A stretch of DNA of 64,000 nt from CAWBQO01 sp963790965. GTDB lineage: Bacteria; Bacteroidota; Rhodothermia; Rhodothermales; DASSAV01. The position numbers and the translations under genes are program-made. Location of the stretch: positions 496,001 through 560,000 of the forward strand of contig CAWBQO010000001.1 of assembly GCA_963790965.1 (NCBI GenBank), given 5' to 3'. Below, piece by piece: positions 10,101 to 18,308 of this stretch. Positions within the stretch are counted from its first letter, which is position 1. Every line of letters starts with the position of its first letter. The notes beneath the pieces are model-generated. The model was not told the DNA's origin. It searched no databases and saw nothing but the letters and a program-made list of their open reading frames with translations.

Positions 10101-12415
10101 TAGAGAAGGCTGCCGTCTTTCTTGATCCCACGAATGATGTACTTGGCAGATTCTATCTCGCCGCTGAGCCGCCGCTCGATGTTACTCGTAAGCAACGGCC
10201 GGTCCTCCTCAAGGATAATCTCCGTCAAGAAACCCAGCGCGAGAATCTCCTCGACCGAGTAACCGAAGATCTCCGCAAATCGGGTATTGACGTACGTGAA
10301 GCGCCCCTTGTCGACAATGTAGACGCCTGCAATTGACTGCTCGCTGAGCGACTGGTACCGCGCCGCGCTCAGCTCGGCGGCGTCCTCAAGCTCTTTCCGG
10401 GCCGTAATATCCGTCACGGTGCCAAGCAGACGGCTCTTCCCCGGCGAAAGAGGGTCCTGCACGACTTCGCCGCAGGCGTGAAGCCACACATCGGGGCCGT
10501 CGTTGCCGCATAGCCGCACCTTCATGTCGAGCGCACCGCCGGTACTGAGTGCTGTATCTACAGCTTTCTGCAGCGGCTCCCGGTCCTCCTCGGCCAATTG
10601 CTCAAAGTACCCCGACGCATCCGGATGCATCCCTTTCTCTTTAAGCGAGGCCAGCAGCCGGCCCTGCTCGAGCCAGCGGAGCATGCCGGACGCCGGGCGG
10701 TACTCCCAAACGCCCATCTGTGCCGCGTCGAGCGCCATCCCGAGCCGGCGGCTGGCCTCTCTCCGCGCGAGCGCAGCGTGCTGGCGCTCGGTGATGTCCT
10801 CGTGCGCCACCACGACCCTGTATGGATCGCGCTCGCGAAACCGGTTGACCCGCATGAGGAACCAGCGATCATCCTGTGCCGAGTTGCAGGGGTACTCCAG
10901 AACGAACGTCTCCCGCTCACCGGCGAGCACGGACCGGATGCCCTGCGCAGCCTCGACGGCGTACTGTTCGCCCATAGCAGCAGCCTGGTCGCAGGCGGCA
11001 AGGTAGTCGGCCCCTGCCCATTCGTAATCGGCCTGCCCCCCGTTCGCGATCCCGAACCGGTTCCAAAGCGCGTTGACGGCAATGATGCGCCCGTCCTCGT
11101 CGAGTACGGCGAGATGCGCGGAAAGGCTGTCGAGCGTCGCACGGAGGAACTGCTCGGACTCTTTGAGCGCCTCCTCAGCAGCCAAGCGCACTGATATGTC
11201 CCGAGCAATGACTTGCACCAGCCCGCTGGAAAGGAGGGACATGGCACTCTCAACGGGCACGACATGGCCGTCGGAGCAAAGCACCTCGCTGTTCGCCCGC
11301 CGGGGCTTGCCGGGTATCATCTGGCCCGCTAGCAGCGGTAACGAGCCGCCGGCGGAGCCGACCAGATCGGCGGCGTTCATCATCAGCAGTGTTTCGCGGG
11401 AGAAACCCGTAAGCGTGAGCGCGGCTTCGTTGACTTCCACGATCTCCCCCGAACGCTCAACAACGAAGATCGGGTCGGCCGACTGCTCGACCAGCGACTG
11501 ATATCGCTCCCGCAAACGCGTCGCCTCTTCTTCGGCCGCAACCTGCTGAGAAATGTCCCGCGTGACTACGTGGACTTCAGAGATCTCGCCGGTTCTCGCC
11601 AGGAGCAGCGCGCCTGCCGTGGCTTCAACCCACACGTAGGACTCGTCCTTACGCCGCAGTCGCGCGCGGAGCCGAGCGGAGCCGTTGGTCATCACCGTCC
11701 TCGCCGCGTCGAGAAGGCGCGGGCGGTCGTCGGGGTGTACCAGATCGGGCACGCTCCGTCCCTGCAGTTCCGCCGGCGTGAAGCCGAGCAGCCCGAAGAC
11801 GGCGGGGGAGGTATAAAGCACCGTCAGGTCTGCGCGGAAGCGCGAGATCACGTCAACCACGCTCTCGGCCACAACAGGAAGGCCCTCCGCGCCCTCCGTG
11901 CCGATGGCGTGAAGATTTTGCACGACCCGCGAGCGGTGCTGTTCGAGGACGTCCCGCGCCATTTCGCTCAAGTCGAAGAGCGCTTCGCTGACTTCCGGAG
12001 CGAAGGAGCGCGCCACGCGATCAGCCACGCAAACCATCCCGGCCCGGTGCCCCCCGATCACGCGCAGCGGCACGGCTGCGTAGGAGCGCATGTTCGGTGC
12101 CCCCTTCACCTGCGGCAAGGTTGCGAAGCGGGCATCGGCGGTCAGGTTCGAAATGGCGCACGCCGAACCGCTCTCGATGGTGTGCGTGCAGATCGACTCC
12201 GATCGAGGGCCATCGGCGAGGGCCGCCCCATAGGCAGCGGCGATCCACTGCTCATGCTCGCCAAGAAGCGATATGTAGCCGATAGGCGCATCCGCCGCGC
12301 GCGCCGCGAGCCGGGCGATGCGCAGCAGACGAGCGTGCAAGGCGGGATCTCCGGCAATCGCTTCGTGAAGCGACGCGGCTATGCCGTGTTCTATGGACGA
12401 ATAATTGTCGTTCAT
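7169..12415 (-). CDS. Very large cytoplasmic hybrid histidine kinase (GAF, eight PAS, GAF, HisKA, HATPase, REC)
   Basis: 1748-residue sensor kinase with no signal peptide or membrane segment, so it senses an internal signal. The order is GAF (about 10-165), five PAS/PAC units (about 185-800), a second GAF (about 815-985), three more PAS units (about 1000-1365), HisKA with the phosphoacceptor His1393 in SHEIRTP, HATPase (about 1490-1610, with DTGRGM and GSGLGLAI boxes), and a C-terminal receiver with Asp1674 in MMDINLSG. There is no output domain and no adjacent response regulator, so phosphate must pass to a partner elsewhere. Ligands of the PAS and GAF units cannot be deduced. It is convergent with nothing; a 170-bp mobile element lies about 100 bp past its stop. 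Confidence 0.93.
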   Translation of the reverse strand: MNDNYSSIEHGIAASLHEAIAGDPALHARLLRIARLAARAADAPIGYISLLGEHEQWIAAAYGAALADGPRSESICTHTIESGSACAISNLTADARFATLPQVKGAPNMRSYAAVPLRVIGGHRAGMVCVADRVARSFAPEVSEALFDLSEMARDVLEQHRSRVVQNLHAIGTEGAEGLPVVAESVVDVISRFRADLTVLYTSPAVFGLLGFTPAELQGRSVPDLVHPDDRPRLLDAARTVMTNGSARLRARLRRKDESYVWVEATAGALLLARTGEISEVHVVTRDISQQVAAEEEATRLRERYQSLVEQSADPIFVVERSGEIVEVNEAALTLTGFSRETLLMMNAADLVGSAGGSLPLLAGQMIPGKPRRANSEVLCSDGHVVPVESAMSLLSSGLVQVIARDISVRLAAEEALKESEQFLRATLDSLSAHLAVLDEDGRIIAVNALWNRFGIANGGQADYEWAGADYLAACDQAAAMGEQYAVEAAQGIRSVLAGERETFVLEYPCNSAQDDRWFLMRVNRFRERDPYRVVVAHEDITERQHAALARREASRRLGMALDAAQMGVWEYRPASGMLRWLEQGRLLASLKEKGMHPDASGYFEQLAEEDREPLQKAVDTALSTGGALDMKVRLCGNDGPDVWLHACGEVVQDPLSPGKSRLLGTVTDITARKELEDAAELSAARYQSLSEQSIAGVYIVDKGRFTYVNTRFAEIFGYSVEEILALGFLTEIILEEDRPLLTSNIERRLSGEIESAKYIIRGIKKDGSLLYTEVHGRRYDPGTGPLIMGVLFDVTQRVESERALAEREALLKAAAKVAQTLTTLSDLEAAVQSALAMIGEATRADRVYIFESGTPEAGRQLHKRRYDWHRRGPAENACEDPLDGQSLSGLFGGHAADLMEGKAIATHVSALPVHLRPQFERQSVLSMLIVPVIVGEEWLGFVGLDDCTAERAWSSAERSVLTMVATTLGGVLKRRRMEEERERNEAALSRSELRFRSLVESTAMVVWRADAKGLVTELGDAWARFTGQDPDEVSGWGWLRALHPEDAEKTAAVWKRQIEEHFPWDSAYRVRRADGVYEWFSFRSAPVFDADGTFVEWVGTCSNIDEKMRADAALHESEQRMRLMLESIRDYAIYTISVGGDVMSWSAGGEALFGYTAEEIIGRPADVFYTAEDREAGLPKHLLDLAAAEGRAEAEGWRVDRSGRHFWAQSVISAIHDASGRVRGFAKVVRDMTERREQEEKLRLLHAAMENATDAIMIVEAPGRFEDRYIVYVNAAFERAVGYTADELIGLKPTHLFEPDTSPETLLNVKLHLQEGFGYQCEMVATSKDGSATVHDCSISPVIGEDGHPTHFVAIHRDATKRKRTEHDLIEAKELAEEMNRLKSSFLANMSHEIRTPLTSIIGFSEVLKEEFSGVGGEFVEMIHAGGVRLLETLNSVLDLAQLESGTMKFAPVCLHLKEEADGILPLFQVHAARKGLTLAVEADEDVKVDQDRVAVGRVLQNLISNAVKFTDRGGVTVRVGRRGDRAMLEVRDTGRGMTEAFLPHLFDEFRQESTGAARTHEGSGLGLAITKRLIELMEGTIEVESTQGEGSVFRVTWPAADAGRRPSQEALVSSREEPATRLPEILIVEDAPEVQLLFSHMLRDRYRAVVVSAGEDALRLIREKPFEVIMMDINLSGSLSGASLLKLARSESLNRRTPIIACTAHGLPGDAERFIAMGFDGYLPKPFRRTQLFEVLDNAMPAGAAA

Positions 12416-12900
12416 CGAAAACCCGCAGGCGACATAGAAAAGTTCAAATTAGACCCGCATCCGGCCGAAGGCAGAATCGACGCAGGAAGGCAAACGCTAT
12501 GTTAGCAGCCAAAAACGTCTCCAAATGGCCGACGAAATGTGCGCGCCCAGAGATAAAGGAGACGTTACTGCTGCACTTGTCTATCCTGAAGACCCTTGCC
12601 GCAAAGACGTGCAGCGTTCGATGCCGAAAAGGAACGAGCGCTTGCAACGGCGTGAAATGTCCAGGATACTCCACCTCGCGTGAGTACGAGCTGCGCCTGA
12701 TGGAAGAACCTCAGTTGGAACAAACATTGTACCATTCGGGATCCACGCGCCGTCGCTCTGAAAAGCTCCCTGTTCGCTCGTGAAACACTGCCCGCCCATG
12801 AGCGGCCCGGCCCCTCTCCTCGAAAGTGCGCGCTCGAATGGCAGGAATTACCGGACGAGGCGGGTAACGCCGGTGCGCAGCGGCGGGTATGGAAGAATGG

Positions 12901-12925
12901 ACGCAGAGGCGCAGAGACGCAGAGG
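12901..12925 (+). repeat. Short GCAGAG-type direct repeat
   Basis: Three back-to-back units of the type CGCAGAG with spacers of two bases (ACGCAGAGG, CGCAGAG, ACGCAGAGG). Repeats of this kind recur between genes in many bacterial genomes. No function is evident. Confidence 0.6.
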
Positions 12926-13181
12926 GGTTTAGGCGCAGATGCGATTGCGGATAAGGGCGCGATGCAGGTTGGGGCAGGGAGTAAGGGCACGAACTATCGT
13001 GTCCCTACGGGATCGCCACCTCCCACTATCCTCCGACCACCCCCCGGCTGTCATCCTGAGCGCAGCGAAGGATTTGTTTTCTTTCGCAGCCCGAGGCTCT
13101 TCGGTGCGCCCATAAGACTCGGGGATGCCGTTCTGCCTTCCCGGTGCTCCAGATGCCCGCCCATCCTCCGCCCTCCCCGAG

Positions 13182-13340
13182 TGTCATCCCGACCAAGGCG
13201 GCGCTACCGACCTTCATCATGAACCCACCTCATCCGCCGCCGCGCGGAGGGACCTCCTCACCGAGCAACAACGCACCCCCCGCCTGCCCGTCGCCCCGGA
13301 CAAGAACAACAACGTCCCGCCCGTCAACCTCCGGCCGCAC
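13182..13340 (+). repeat. Near-identical 159-bp block, copy A
   Basis: This block recurs at 13490-13648 with, by eye, a single difference (CCTCATCC here versus CCTTATCC there). It contains the CATCCCGACCAAGGC word, a run reading CCGCCGCGCGGAGG, and ends in CCCGTCAACCTCCGGCCGC. The near-identity implies a recent duplication or gene-conversion between units. Confidence 0.85.
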
Positions 13341-13489
13341 GTTAACCTCCGACCACCCCCGGAGTGTCATCCTGAGCGCAGCGAAGGATCTGTTTTTTCG
13401 GAGGCTGAGTCGCTTCGCCGGCCCAATTCGGAGGGCCGTTCTGCCTTCCCGGTGCTCATCCCGTTCCCATCTCCTCCGGTCTCCCAAAG

Positions 13490-13648
13490 TGTCATCCCGA
13501 CCAAGGCGGCGCTACCGACCTTCATCATGAACCCACCTTATCCGCCGCCGCGCGGAGGGACCTCCTCACCGAGCAACAACGCACCCCCCGCCTGCCCGTC
13601 GCCCCGGACAAGAACAACAACGTCCCGCCCGTCAACCTCCGGCCGCCC
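13490..13648 (+). repeat. Near-identical 159-bp block, copy B
   Basis: Second copy of the 13182-13340 block, 308 bp downstream, in the same orientation. It is followed by another short CCCGTCAACCTCCGCCCGCC echo and the third CATCCT core at 13671-13697, after which the array breaks off. Confidence 0.85.
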
Positions 13649-14172
13649 GTCAACCTCCGCCCGCCCCGTTTGTCATCCTTAGCGCAGCGAAGGATCTGTT
13701 TTCTTACACAGCCTTAGACTCTACCGTGCGTCCGCATGAGACGCGGGGAGGGTGCTTCCCTTCTTGTGGACCTCTCACCCTGAACGTAGCTCATTAGCCT
13801 TTTTACCGAGTCCGCGCGCCCGGCGAAAAGACCAATATCCCGGCGAAACGCAACCATGCGCTTCCGGCCTGCTAAAAAAGACGTTTGGAAGCCGGCGAAT
13901 TGCCGAAGTCGCCTTTACCTTATGCGGTCTACGGAGATTGCTCGCAAAGGCGCATCGCTACATTCCCACGAAAGCCGTACCATAGAACCGTCCCGCGTGC
14001 AGCGACGGATCTCTGCTTCCATCCGAGCGGCGGGGGGCGTTCCGAAAGCCGGGCGAGGCCAGAGGACTGCAGCCTGCCACGACCCGAGCGGCACATTTCA
14101 CTCGCAGGTGCCTTTTCTCAGTGGACTGCGAGTCCCCCGGGCGAACCAACGCGAACCACGGGTCCAACTGAC

Positions 14173-15672
14173 ATGAAAACGATCCACCTCAACCGCCTCC
14201 TTCTTCTTCCGCTCTTCCTCCTCCCGGCATGGATGCCACGATGGGCGGAAGCGCAAGAACCCGCCGCTCGCCGAAACGTGGTCTTCATCCTCAGCGACGA
14301 CCATCGCTACGACTTCATGGGCTTCCACCCGAACGCCCCCGAATGGCTCGAAACGCCCTCAATGGACCGCATGGCCGCTCAAGGAGCGCACATCGCGAAC
14401 GCCTTCGTCACCACCTCGCTTTGCTCCCCGAGCCGCGCCTCTATTCTCACCGGCCAGTACGCCCACCGCCACGGCATTGTCGACAACACCGCACCGATCC
14501 CGGAGGGCACCCACTACTTCCCCGAGTACCTTCAGAAGGCGGGATACCGGACTGGGTTCTTCGGCAAGTGGCACATGGGCGAGGAGAAGGACGACCCGAA
14601 GCCCGGCTTTGACCGGTGGGTGAGCTTCCGTGGGCAGGGCGTCTACAACGATCCGGTTCTCAACATCGACGGCGTTCAGGTGCCGCAGAAGGGCTACACG
14701 TCGGACATCTTGACTGACTTTGCGCTGGAGTGGCTCGACGACGTCCGAGAAGAGCCGTTCTTCCTCTACCTGTCCCACAAAGCCGTCCACGCCGAGTTCA
14801 TCCCTGCGCCGCGCCACGCGGGCCGCTACGCCGACGTGCCGCTCCGGTATCCGGCGACCATGTACCCGGACGCGGAGGGCATCGACTCCTGGCCCGCATG
14901 GGTGCTCGCGCAGCGCTCTTCATGGCACGGAGTCGACTATATGTACCACGGCGACATCGACTTCAACGACTTCTATCGCCGCTACGCCGAAACGCTTCTC
15001 GGCGTCGACGAGAGCATCGGTCGCGTCCTCGATTACCTGGATGCTCACGGCCTCAGCGAGAACACGCTCGTTATCTACATGGGCGATAACGGCTTCTCCT
15101 TCGGCGAGCACGGGCTGATCGACAAGCGCCAGGCTTTTGAAGAATCCATGCGCGTGCCGATGATCGCTGTAGCGCCCGGAATGATCGCCCCCGGCCGCAC
15201 GATTGAGGAGAATATTCTGAACATCGACGTCATGCCGACCGTACTTGCGCTCGCGGGTGCCGTGGCACCGCCGTCCCACACCATCGACGGGCGAAGCTTC
15301 CTGCCGCTGCTCACGGGCGAAGGCGTTGCGGACTGGCGGGACGAGTTCCTCTACGAGTACTACTGGGAGTACTCGTTTCCGCACACGCCCACGCAGTTCG
15401 CCATTCGCACGCCGCGCTACAAGTACATCTATTACTACGGCGTCTGGGACCGCGATGCGCTCTTCGACCTGCAGGAGGACCCGGCGGAAAGCTTCAATTT
15501 GGCGCAGCTGCCGGCGGAGCGCGACCGCGTGCTCGACCTCCGGGGCCGCCTCTTCGATGAGCTTCGCCGCACGGACGGCATGCAGATCCCGCTGCGCGAG
15601 GCAGGTGCGTTCCAGGCCGGCAAGCGCCGCCCGGAAGACTCCCCCTCGACCGACCCGCTGCTGAAGGAGTGA
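14173..15672 (+). CDS. Secreted sulfatase (type I, formylglycine-dependent)
   Basis: 499-residue sulfatase with a signal peptide of about 27 residues (RWAEAQ). The active-site signature CSPSR lies at residues 84-88; Cys84 must be converted to formylglycine by a maturase not present here. The metal-site motif ILSDDHR lies near residue 40 and GKWHMGEEK near 134, both usual for the S1 family. It probably removes sulfate from a polysaccharide or glycan. The ATG at 14173 was chosen because it directly precedes the signal peptide; the frame is open further upstream without a sensible leader. The gene stands before a mobile element and the GH74 gene on the same strand. A sulfated substrate fits less well with pectin than the rest of the window. 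Confidence 0.9.
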   Translation: MKTIHLNRLLLLPLFLLPAWMPRWAEAQEPAARRNVVFILSDDHRYDFMGFHPNAPEWLETPSMDRMAAQGAHIANAFVTTSLCSPSRASILTGQYAHRHGIVDNTAPIPEGTHYFPEYLQKAGYRTGFFGKWHMGEEKDDPKPGFDRWVSFRGQGVYNDPVLNIDGVQVPQKGYTSDILTDFALEWLDDVREEPFFLYLSHKAVHAEFIPAPRHAGRYADVPLRYPATMYPDAEGIDSWPAWVLAQRSSWHGVDYMYHGDIDFNDFYRRYAETLLGVDESIGRVLDYLDAHGLSENTLVIYMGDNGFSFGEHGLIDKRQAFEESMRVPMIAVAPGMIAPGRTIEENILNIDVMPTVLALAGAVAPPSHTIDGRSFLPLLTGEGVADWRDEFLYEYYWEYSFPHTPTQFAIRTPRYKYIYYYGVWDRDALFDLQEDPAESFNLAQLPAERDRVLDLRGRLFDELRRTDGMQIPLREAGAFQAGKRRPEDSPSTDPLLKE

Positions 15673-15771
15673 TCTTTGCTGGGTATTGGAGTTTAACCAC
15701 GGGAAGAACAAGCCGTCCGTCGCCGCTAACGATTTCTTTCCTGAAACCCCGTGCAAGAGGTTGACGGTATA

Positions 15772-15941
15772 GAGCCTTTTGATCTACTATCGATCCGGTG
15801 CATATCAGACTTACGGGGCGATGCAGGTGACTGGAACGCTGCCTAACACACCCGTGATTCCGCGGCAAGGGGGAGGTTGCGTCGGTACTTTGATCCACAA
15901 AGTCAGCTTCACATGGCTCTTTCTTATAATTCAACAGCCTC
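15772..15941 (-). mobile_element. 170-bp MITE-like element, copy 3 (inverted)
   Basis: Same 170-bp element as at 6894-7063, in reverse orientation. On the plus strand it begins GAGCCTTTTGATC and ends TTCAACAGCCTC, and is bordered by TATA on both sides (15768-15771 and 15942-15945). Reverse-complemented, it aligns with the other copies without gaps, sharing for example AGCTGAC, GACGCAACCTCCCCCTTG and GTGTTAGGCAGC. It ends 21 bp before the GH74 start codon, so it forms most of that gene's upstream region. Confidence 0.82.
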
Positions 15942-15962
15942 TATAGCAAGATATTCAGGTTT

Positions 15963-18233
15963 ATGAAGGGTTCGCCATTGGGCTTCTGTCGAAGTATCCT
16001 CCTCTCCGTGCTCGTCATCTGCTTTCCACGGATGGCCGGCGCGCAGGCCGTAGTGCCGTACGTTTGGAAGAACGTGCAAATCGTCGGCGGTGGGTTCGTG
16101 CCGGGCTTCGTCTTTCATCCCTATGCGGCCGGGGTGCGCTACGCGCGCACCGACATGGGAGGTGCATACCGATGGGACACCGCGGAGAGTCGGTGGCAGC
16201 CGATGCTGGACTGGTTGCCCTACGAAGACCGTAACCTGATGGGCGTGGAAAGCATCGCCGTTGATCCGTCCGACCCGCAGCGCGTCTATCTTGCGCTCGG
16301 CACGTACACTAGCGCGGACGTTCCCGAGGGTGCCGTATTGCGCTCCGATAACGGAGGACGCACGTTCGAGCGCGCCGACGTGCCGTTCCGGATGGGTGGC
16401 AATGAAAACGGCCGTGGCAATGGCGAGCGCCTCGCCGTGGACCCGGCTGACGGAACGCATCTTCTGCTCGGGACCCGTCATGATGGTCTCTGGCGCAGCC
16501 GCGACCGCGGGGTATCCTGGGAAAAAGTCGATGCCTTTCCGGACCTTGCAGAGCCTCCGCCCGCGGGTCTCGACGCCGCCGCTCTGCGCCGGTGGATGCG
16601 TCAGGGGCGGGGAAGTGGGATCGTCTCGGTTGTCTTCGCACCGCTGAGCGGTGCCGCGCGGCCTCCCGAAGTCTACGCTGCCGTATCCCTTCAGGATCGC
16701 GAGAACCTTTTTCGCAGCCGCGATGGGGGAGAGACGTGGGAGCCCGTCCCCGGCGCGCCGCGCGCCTACAGGCCAAACCATGCCGTCGTCGGAAAAGACG
16801 GCGTCCTCTATCTTTCCTACGGCGACAACCCGGGTCCTGCGCCCATGGATCGCGGTGCCGTCTGGAAGTACGAGCCGGAGGCGGCACGCTGGACGGACAT
16901 AACCCCGGACGCTCCCGGACCGCAGCGCCGTTTCGGCTACTCGGCCGTGGCCGTGGATGCCAGCGATCCCCGGACGCTCCTCGCCGCTTCGTTCGGCCGG
17001 CATGATGACGGGGGCGAGGACCTGTTCCTCAGTCGCGACGCCGGTTCTTCGTGGCTTCCGGTTTTCGAAAGCGGCGGCTCGTTCGACTTTTCCCGCGCCC
17101 CATACGCGGCGCGCACGCCCATCCACTGGCTGTTCGATGTCGAAATCGATCCGGTAGATACCGACCATGCGCTCTTTACGACAGGCTACGGCGGCTACGA
17201 AACCTTTAACCTGTCGGCAGCCGACCGGGACGGAAAGACGCTCTGGCTGCCGGTTGCCACGGGCATCGAGGAGACGGTCGCGCTCGACTTGCTCAGTCCG
17301 CCGGAGGGAGCCGCGTTGATCTCGGCCATTGGGGATTACGGCGGGTTCGTTCACTTCGACCTCGACCATCCCGCGCCGGAAGGCAACTTCACCGATCCGA
17401 GTTTCGGCAACACCACGGGCCTCGCCATGGCGGCGCTCCGCCCCGAGATCATCGTGCGGGTGGGCGTTGCCTCTGGAGAGCGCCCCGGGCCGAACATCGG
17501 GTTTTCGGTAGATGGGGGCCGATCATGGCAGCCCACAGCCACTCAGCCGCGCCCGGACAGCAAACTCGGGTCGGTCGCGGTTTCGTCTCGCGGGGAGCTT
17601 TGGATATGGACGCCCGACCGGAGCATTCCTTACCGCACTCAGGATCGGGGGCAATCCTGGACGCCCATCGAGGGACTTGCACTCGGCACGCGCGTCGTCG
17701 CTGATACCGTCGATCCGCATCGTTTCTATGCACTTGACCTCTTCGGCGACCAGCTGTTCGAGAGCGCTGACGCAGGTAGCACGTTTACATCGTCCGCGCT
17801 TCACCTGCCGGGCGGACCACCCGCACCCGGCAAGCGCGGCGATCCGCGCGGAGGGCAGGACCGCCTCTACGCCACGCCGGGGCGCAGCGGCGACCTGTGG
17901 ATCGCAGGCTATGACGGCCTCTATCACCTCTCAACACCACATTCCCTGCCGGCCAGGCTGCCGAGCGTGAGCGAGATCCATGCCTTCGGCTTTGGGCGCG
18001 CTGCGCCCGGTGCAGCCGTACCGGCCCTGTACCTCGTCGGCGTGGTAGATGGCACGCGCGGCATCTTCCGGTCCGTCGATGAGGCCGGCTCCTGGGTTCG
18101 CATCAATGATGACGCGCATCAATGGGGCCTCATTCTCCAGATAACGGGTGATCCCGACCTGTTCGGGCGGGTGTACGTCGGCACCCATGGCCGGGGCATC
18201 CTCTATGGCGACCCGCTGACTCCTCCTCAATAA
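15963..18233 (+). CDS. Glycoside hydrolase family 74 xyloglucanase
   Basis: 756-residue secreted enzyme expected to cut the beta-1,4-glucan backbone of xyloglucan. The signal peptide ends near residue 27 (MAGAQ). The family hallmarks are clear: YVWKNVQIVGGGFVPG, then YARTDMGGAYRW with Asp64, and ISAIGDYGGF with Asp458, matching the two catalytic aspartates of characterised GH74 enzymes. Repeated SxDGGxxW/SRDAGSSW blades mark the two seven-bladed propellers. There is no carbohydrate-binding or T9SS tail. The gene begins 21 bp after a 170-bp mobile element and is convergent with the SUS operon, whose glycan-binding lipoprotein resembles xyloglucan-binding proteins. Endo versus reducing-end mode cannot be told. 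Confidence 0.92.
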   Translation: MKGSPLGFCRSILLSVLVICFPRMAGAQAVVPYVWKNVQIVGGGFVPGFVFHPYAAGVRYARTDMGGAYRWDTAESRWQPMLDWLPYEDRNLMGVESIAVDPSDPQRVYLALGTYTSADVPEGAVLRSDNGGRTFERADVPFRMGGNENGRGNGERLAVDPADGTHLLLGTRHDGLWRSRDRGVSWEKVDAFPDLAEPPPAGLDAAALRRWMRQGRGSGIVSVVFAPLSGAARPPEVYAAVSLQDRENLFRSRDGGETWEPVPGAPRAYRPNHAVVGKDGVLYLSYGDNPGPAPMDRGAVWKYEPEAARWTDITPDAPGPQRRFGYSAVAVDASDPRTLLAASFGRHDDGGEDLFLSRDAGSSWLPVFESGGSFDFSRAPYAARTPIHWLFDVEIDPVDTDHALFTTGYGGYETFNLSAADRDGKTLWLPVATGIEETVALDLLSPPEGAALISAIGDYGGFVHFDLDHPAPEGNFTDPSFGNTTGLAMAALRPEIIVRVGVASGERPGPNIGFSVDGGRSWQPTATQPRPDSKLGSVAVSSRGELWIWTPDRSIPYRTQDRGQSWTPIEGLALGTRVVADTVDPHRFYALDLFGDQLFESADAGSTFTSSALHLPGGPPAPGKRGDPRGGQDRLYATPGRSGDLWIAGYDGLYHLSTPHSLPARLPSVSEIHAFGFGRAAPGAAVPALYLVGVVDGTRGIFRSVDEAGSWVRINDDAHQWGLILQITGDPDLFGRVYVGTHGRGILYGDPLTPPQ

Positions 18234-18249
18234 AACGCAGAAAGGAAAA

Positions 18250-18277
18250 GGCGTCCGGGCTGTAGTGCCCGGACGCC
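18250..18277 (-). terminator. Intrinsic terminator at the end of the SUS operon
   Basis: GGCGTCCGGGC (18250-18260) and GCCCGGACGCC (18267-18277) form a perfect 11-bp stem with a 6-nt loop. On the minus strand the stem is followed by TTTTCCTTTCT, so it terminates the minus-strand operon ending at 18309. It may also stop GH74 transcription from the other side, but no T-run follows on the plus strand. Confidence 0.85.
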
Positions 18278-18308
18278 TCCAATCCTCTGGTGCCTGTCGA
18301 CCCGGTAC

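Larger units (their letters stand above)
13049..13740 (+). repeat. Tandem array of about 306-316 bp intergenic repeat units
   Basis: The words TGTCATCCTGAGCGCAGCGA (starting at 13049 and 13365) and a variant with CTTAG (13671) mark two full units and the start of a third, with periods of 316 and 306 bp. Each full unit also has a second word starting TGTCATCCCGACCAAGGC at 13182 and 13490, period 308. The GTCATCCTGAGCGCAGCGAAGGAT core is a widespread intergenic repeat whose translation gives the spurious VILSAAKDL peptides. The core can fold as a small hairpin (TCCT with AGGA, then G-A/A-G mismatches, then GC with GC). Confidence 0.85.
12416..14172 (+). other. 1.75-kb gene-free intergenic region with repeats
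   Basis: No credible gene is visible between the kinase start and the sulfatase start. The first part (12416-12960) is less GC-rich than its surroundings and holds only short frames without recognisable motifs; a minus-strand frame at 12581-12799 might be decayed coding sequence but cannot be identified. The middle (13049-13740) is a tandem array of intergenic repeats described separately. The last part (13740-14172) is the upstream region of the sulfatase gene, with no clear promoter visible. Open frames across the array are by-products of the repeats. Confidence 0.7.

Noticed and set aside
12499..12799. Short frames on both strands before the repeat array
   Set aside because: No recognisable motifs, no ribosome site and no conserved neighbour. 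I list the region only as gene-free.
13125..13682. Overlapping long open frames with VILSAAKDL or VIPTKAALPTF peptides
   Set aside because: They are translations of the intergenic repeat units, found in several frames and repeated with the units. No start signals or coding pattern.
13049..13740. CRISPR-like array
   Set aside because: Units are over 300 bp with duplicated interiors, not short repeats with unique spacers, and no cas genes are near.
15768..15945. Complete insertion sequence at the inverted 170-bp element
   Set aside because: There is no space for, or trace of, a transposase between the inverted ends. Only a non-autonomous element fits.
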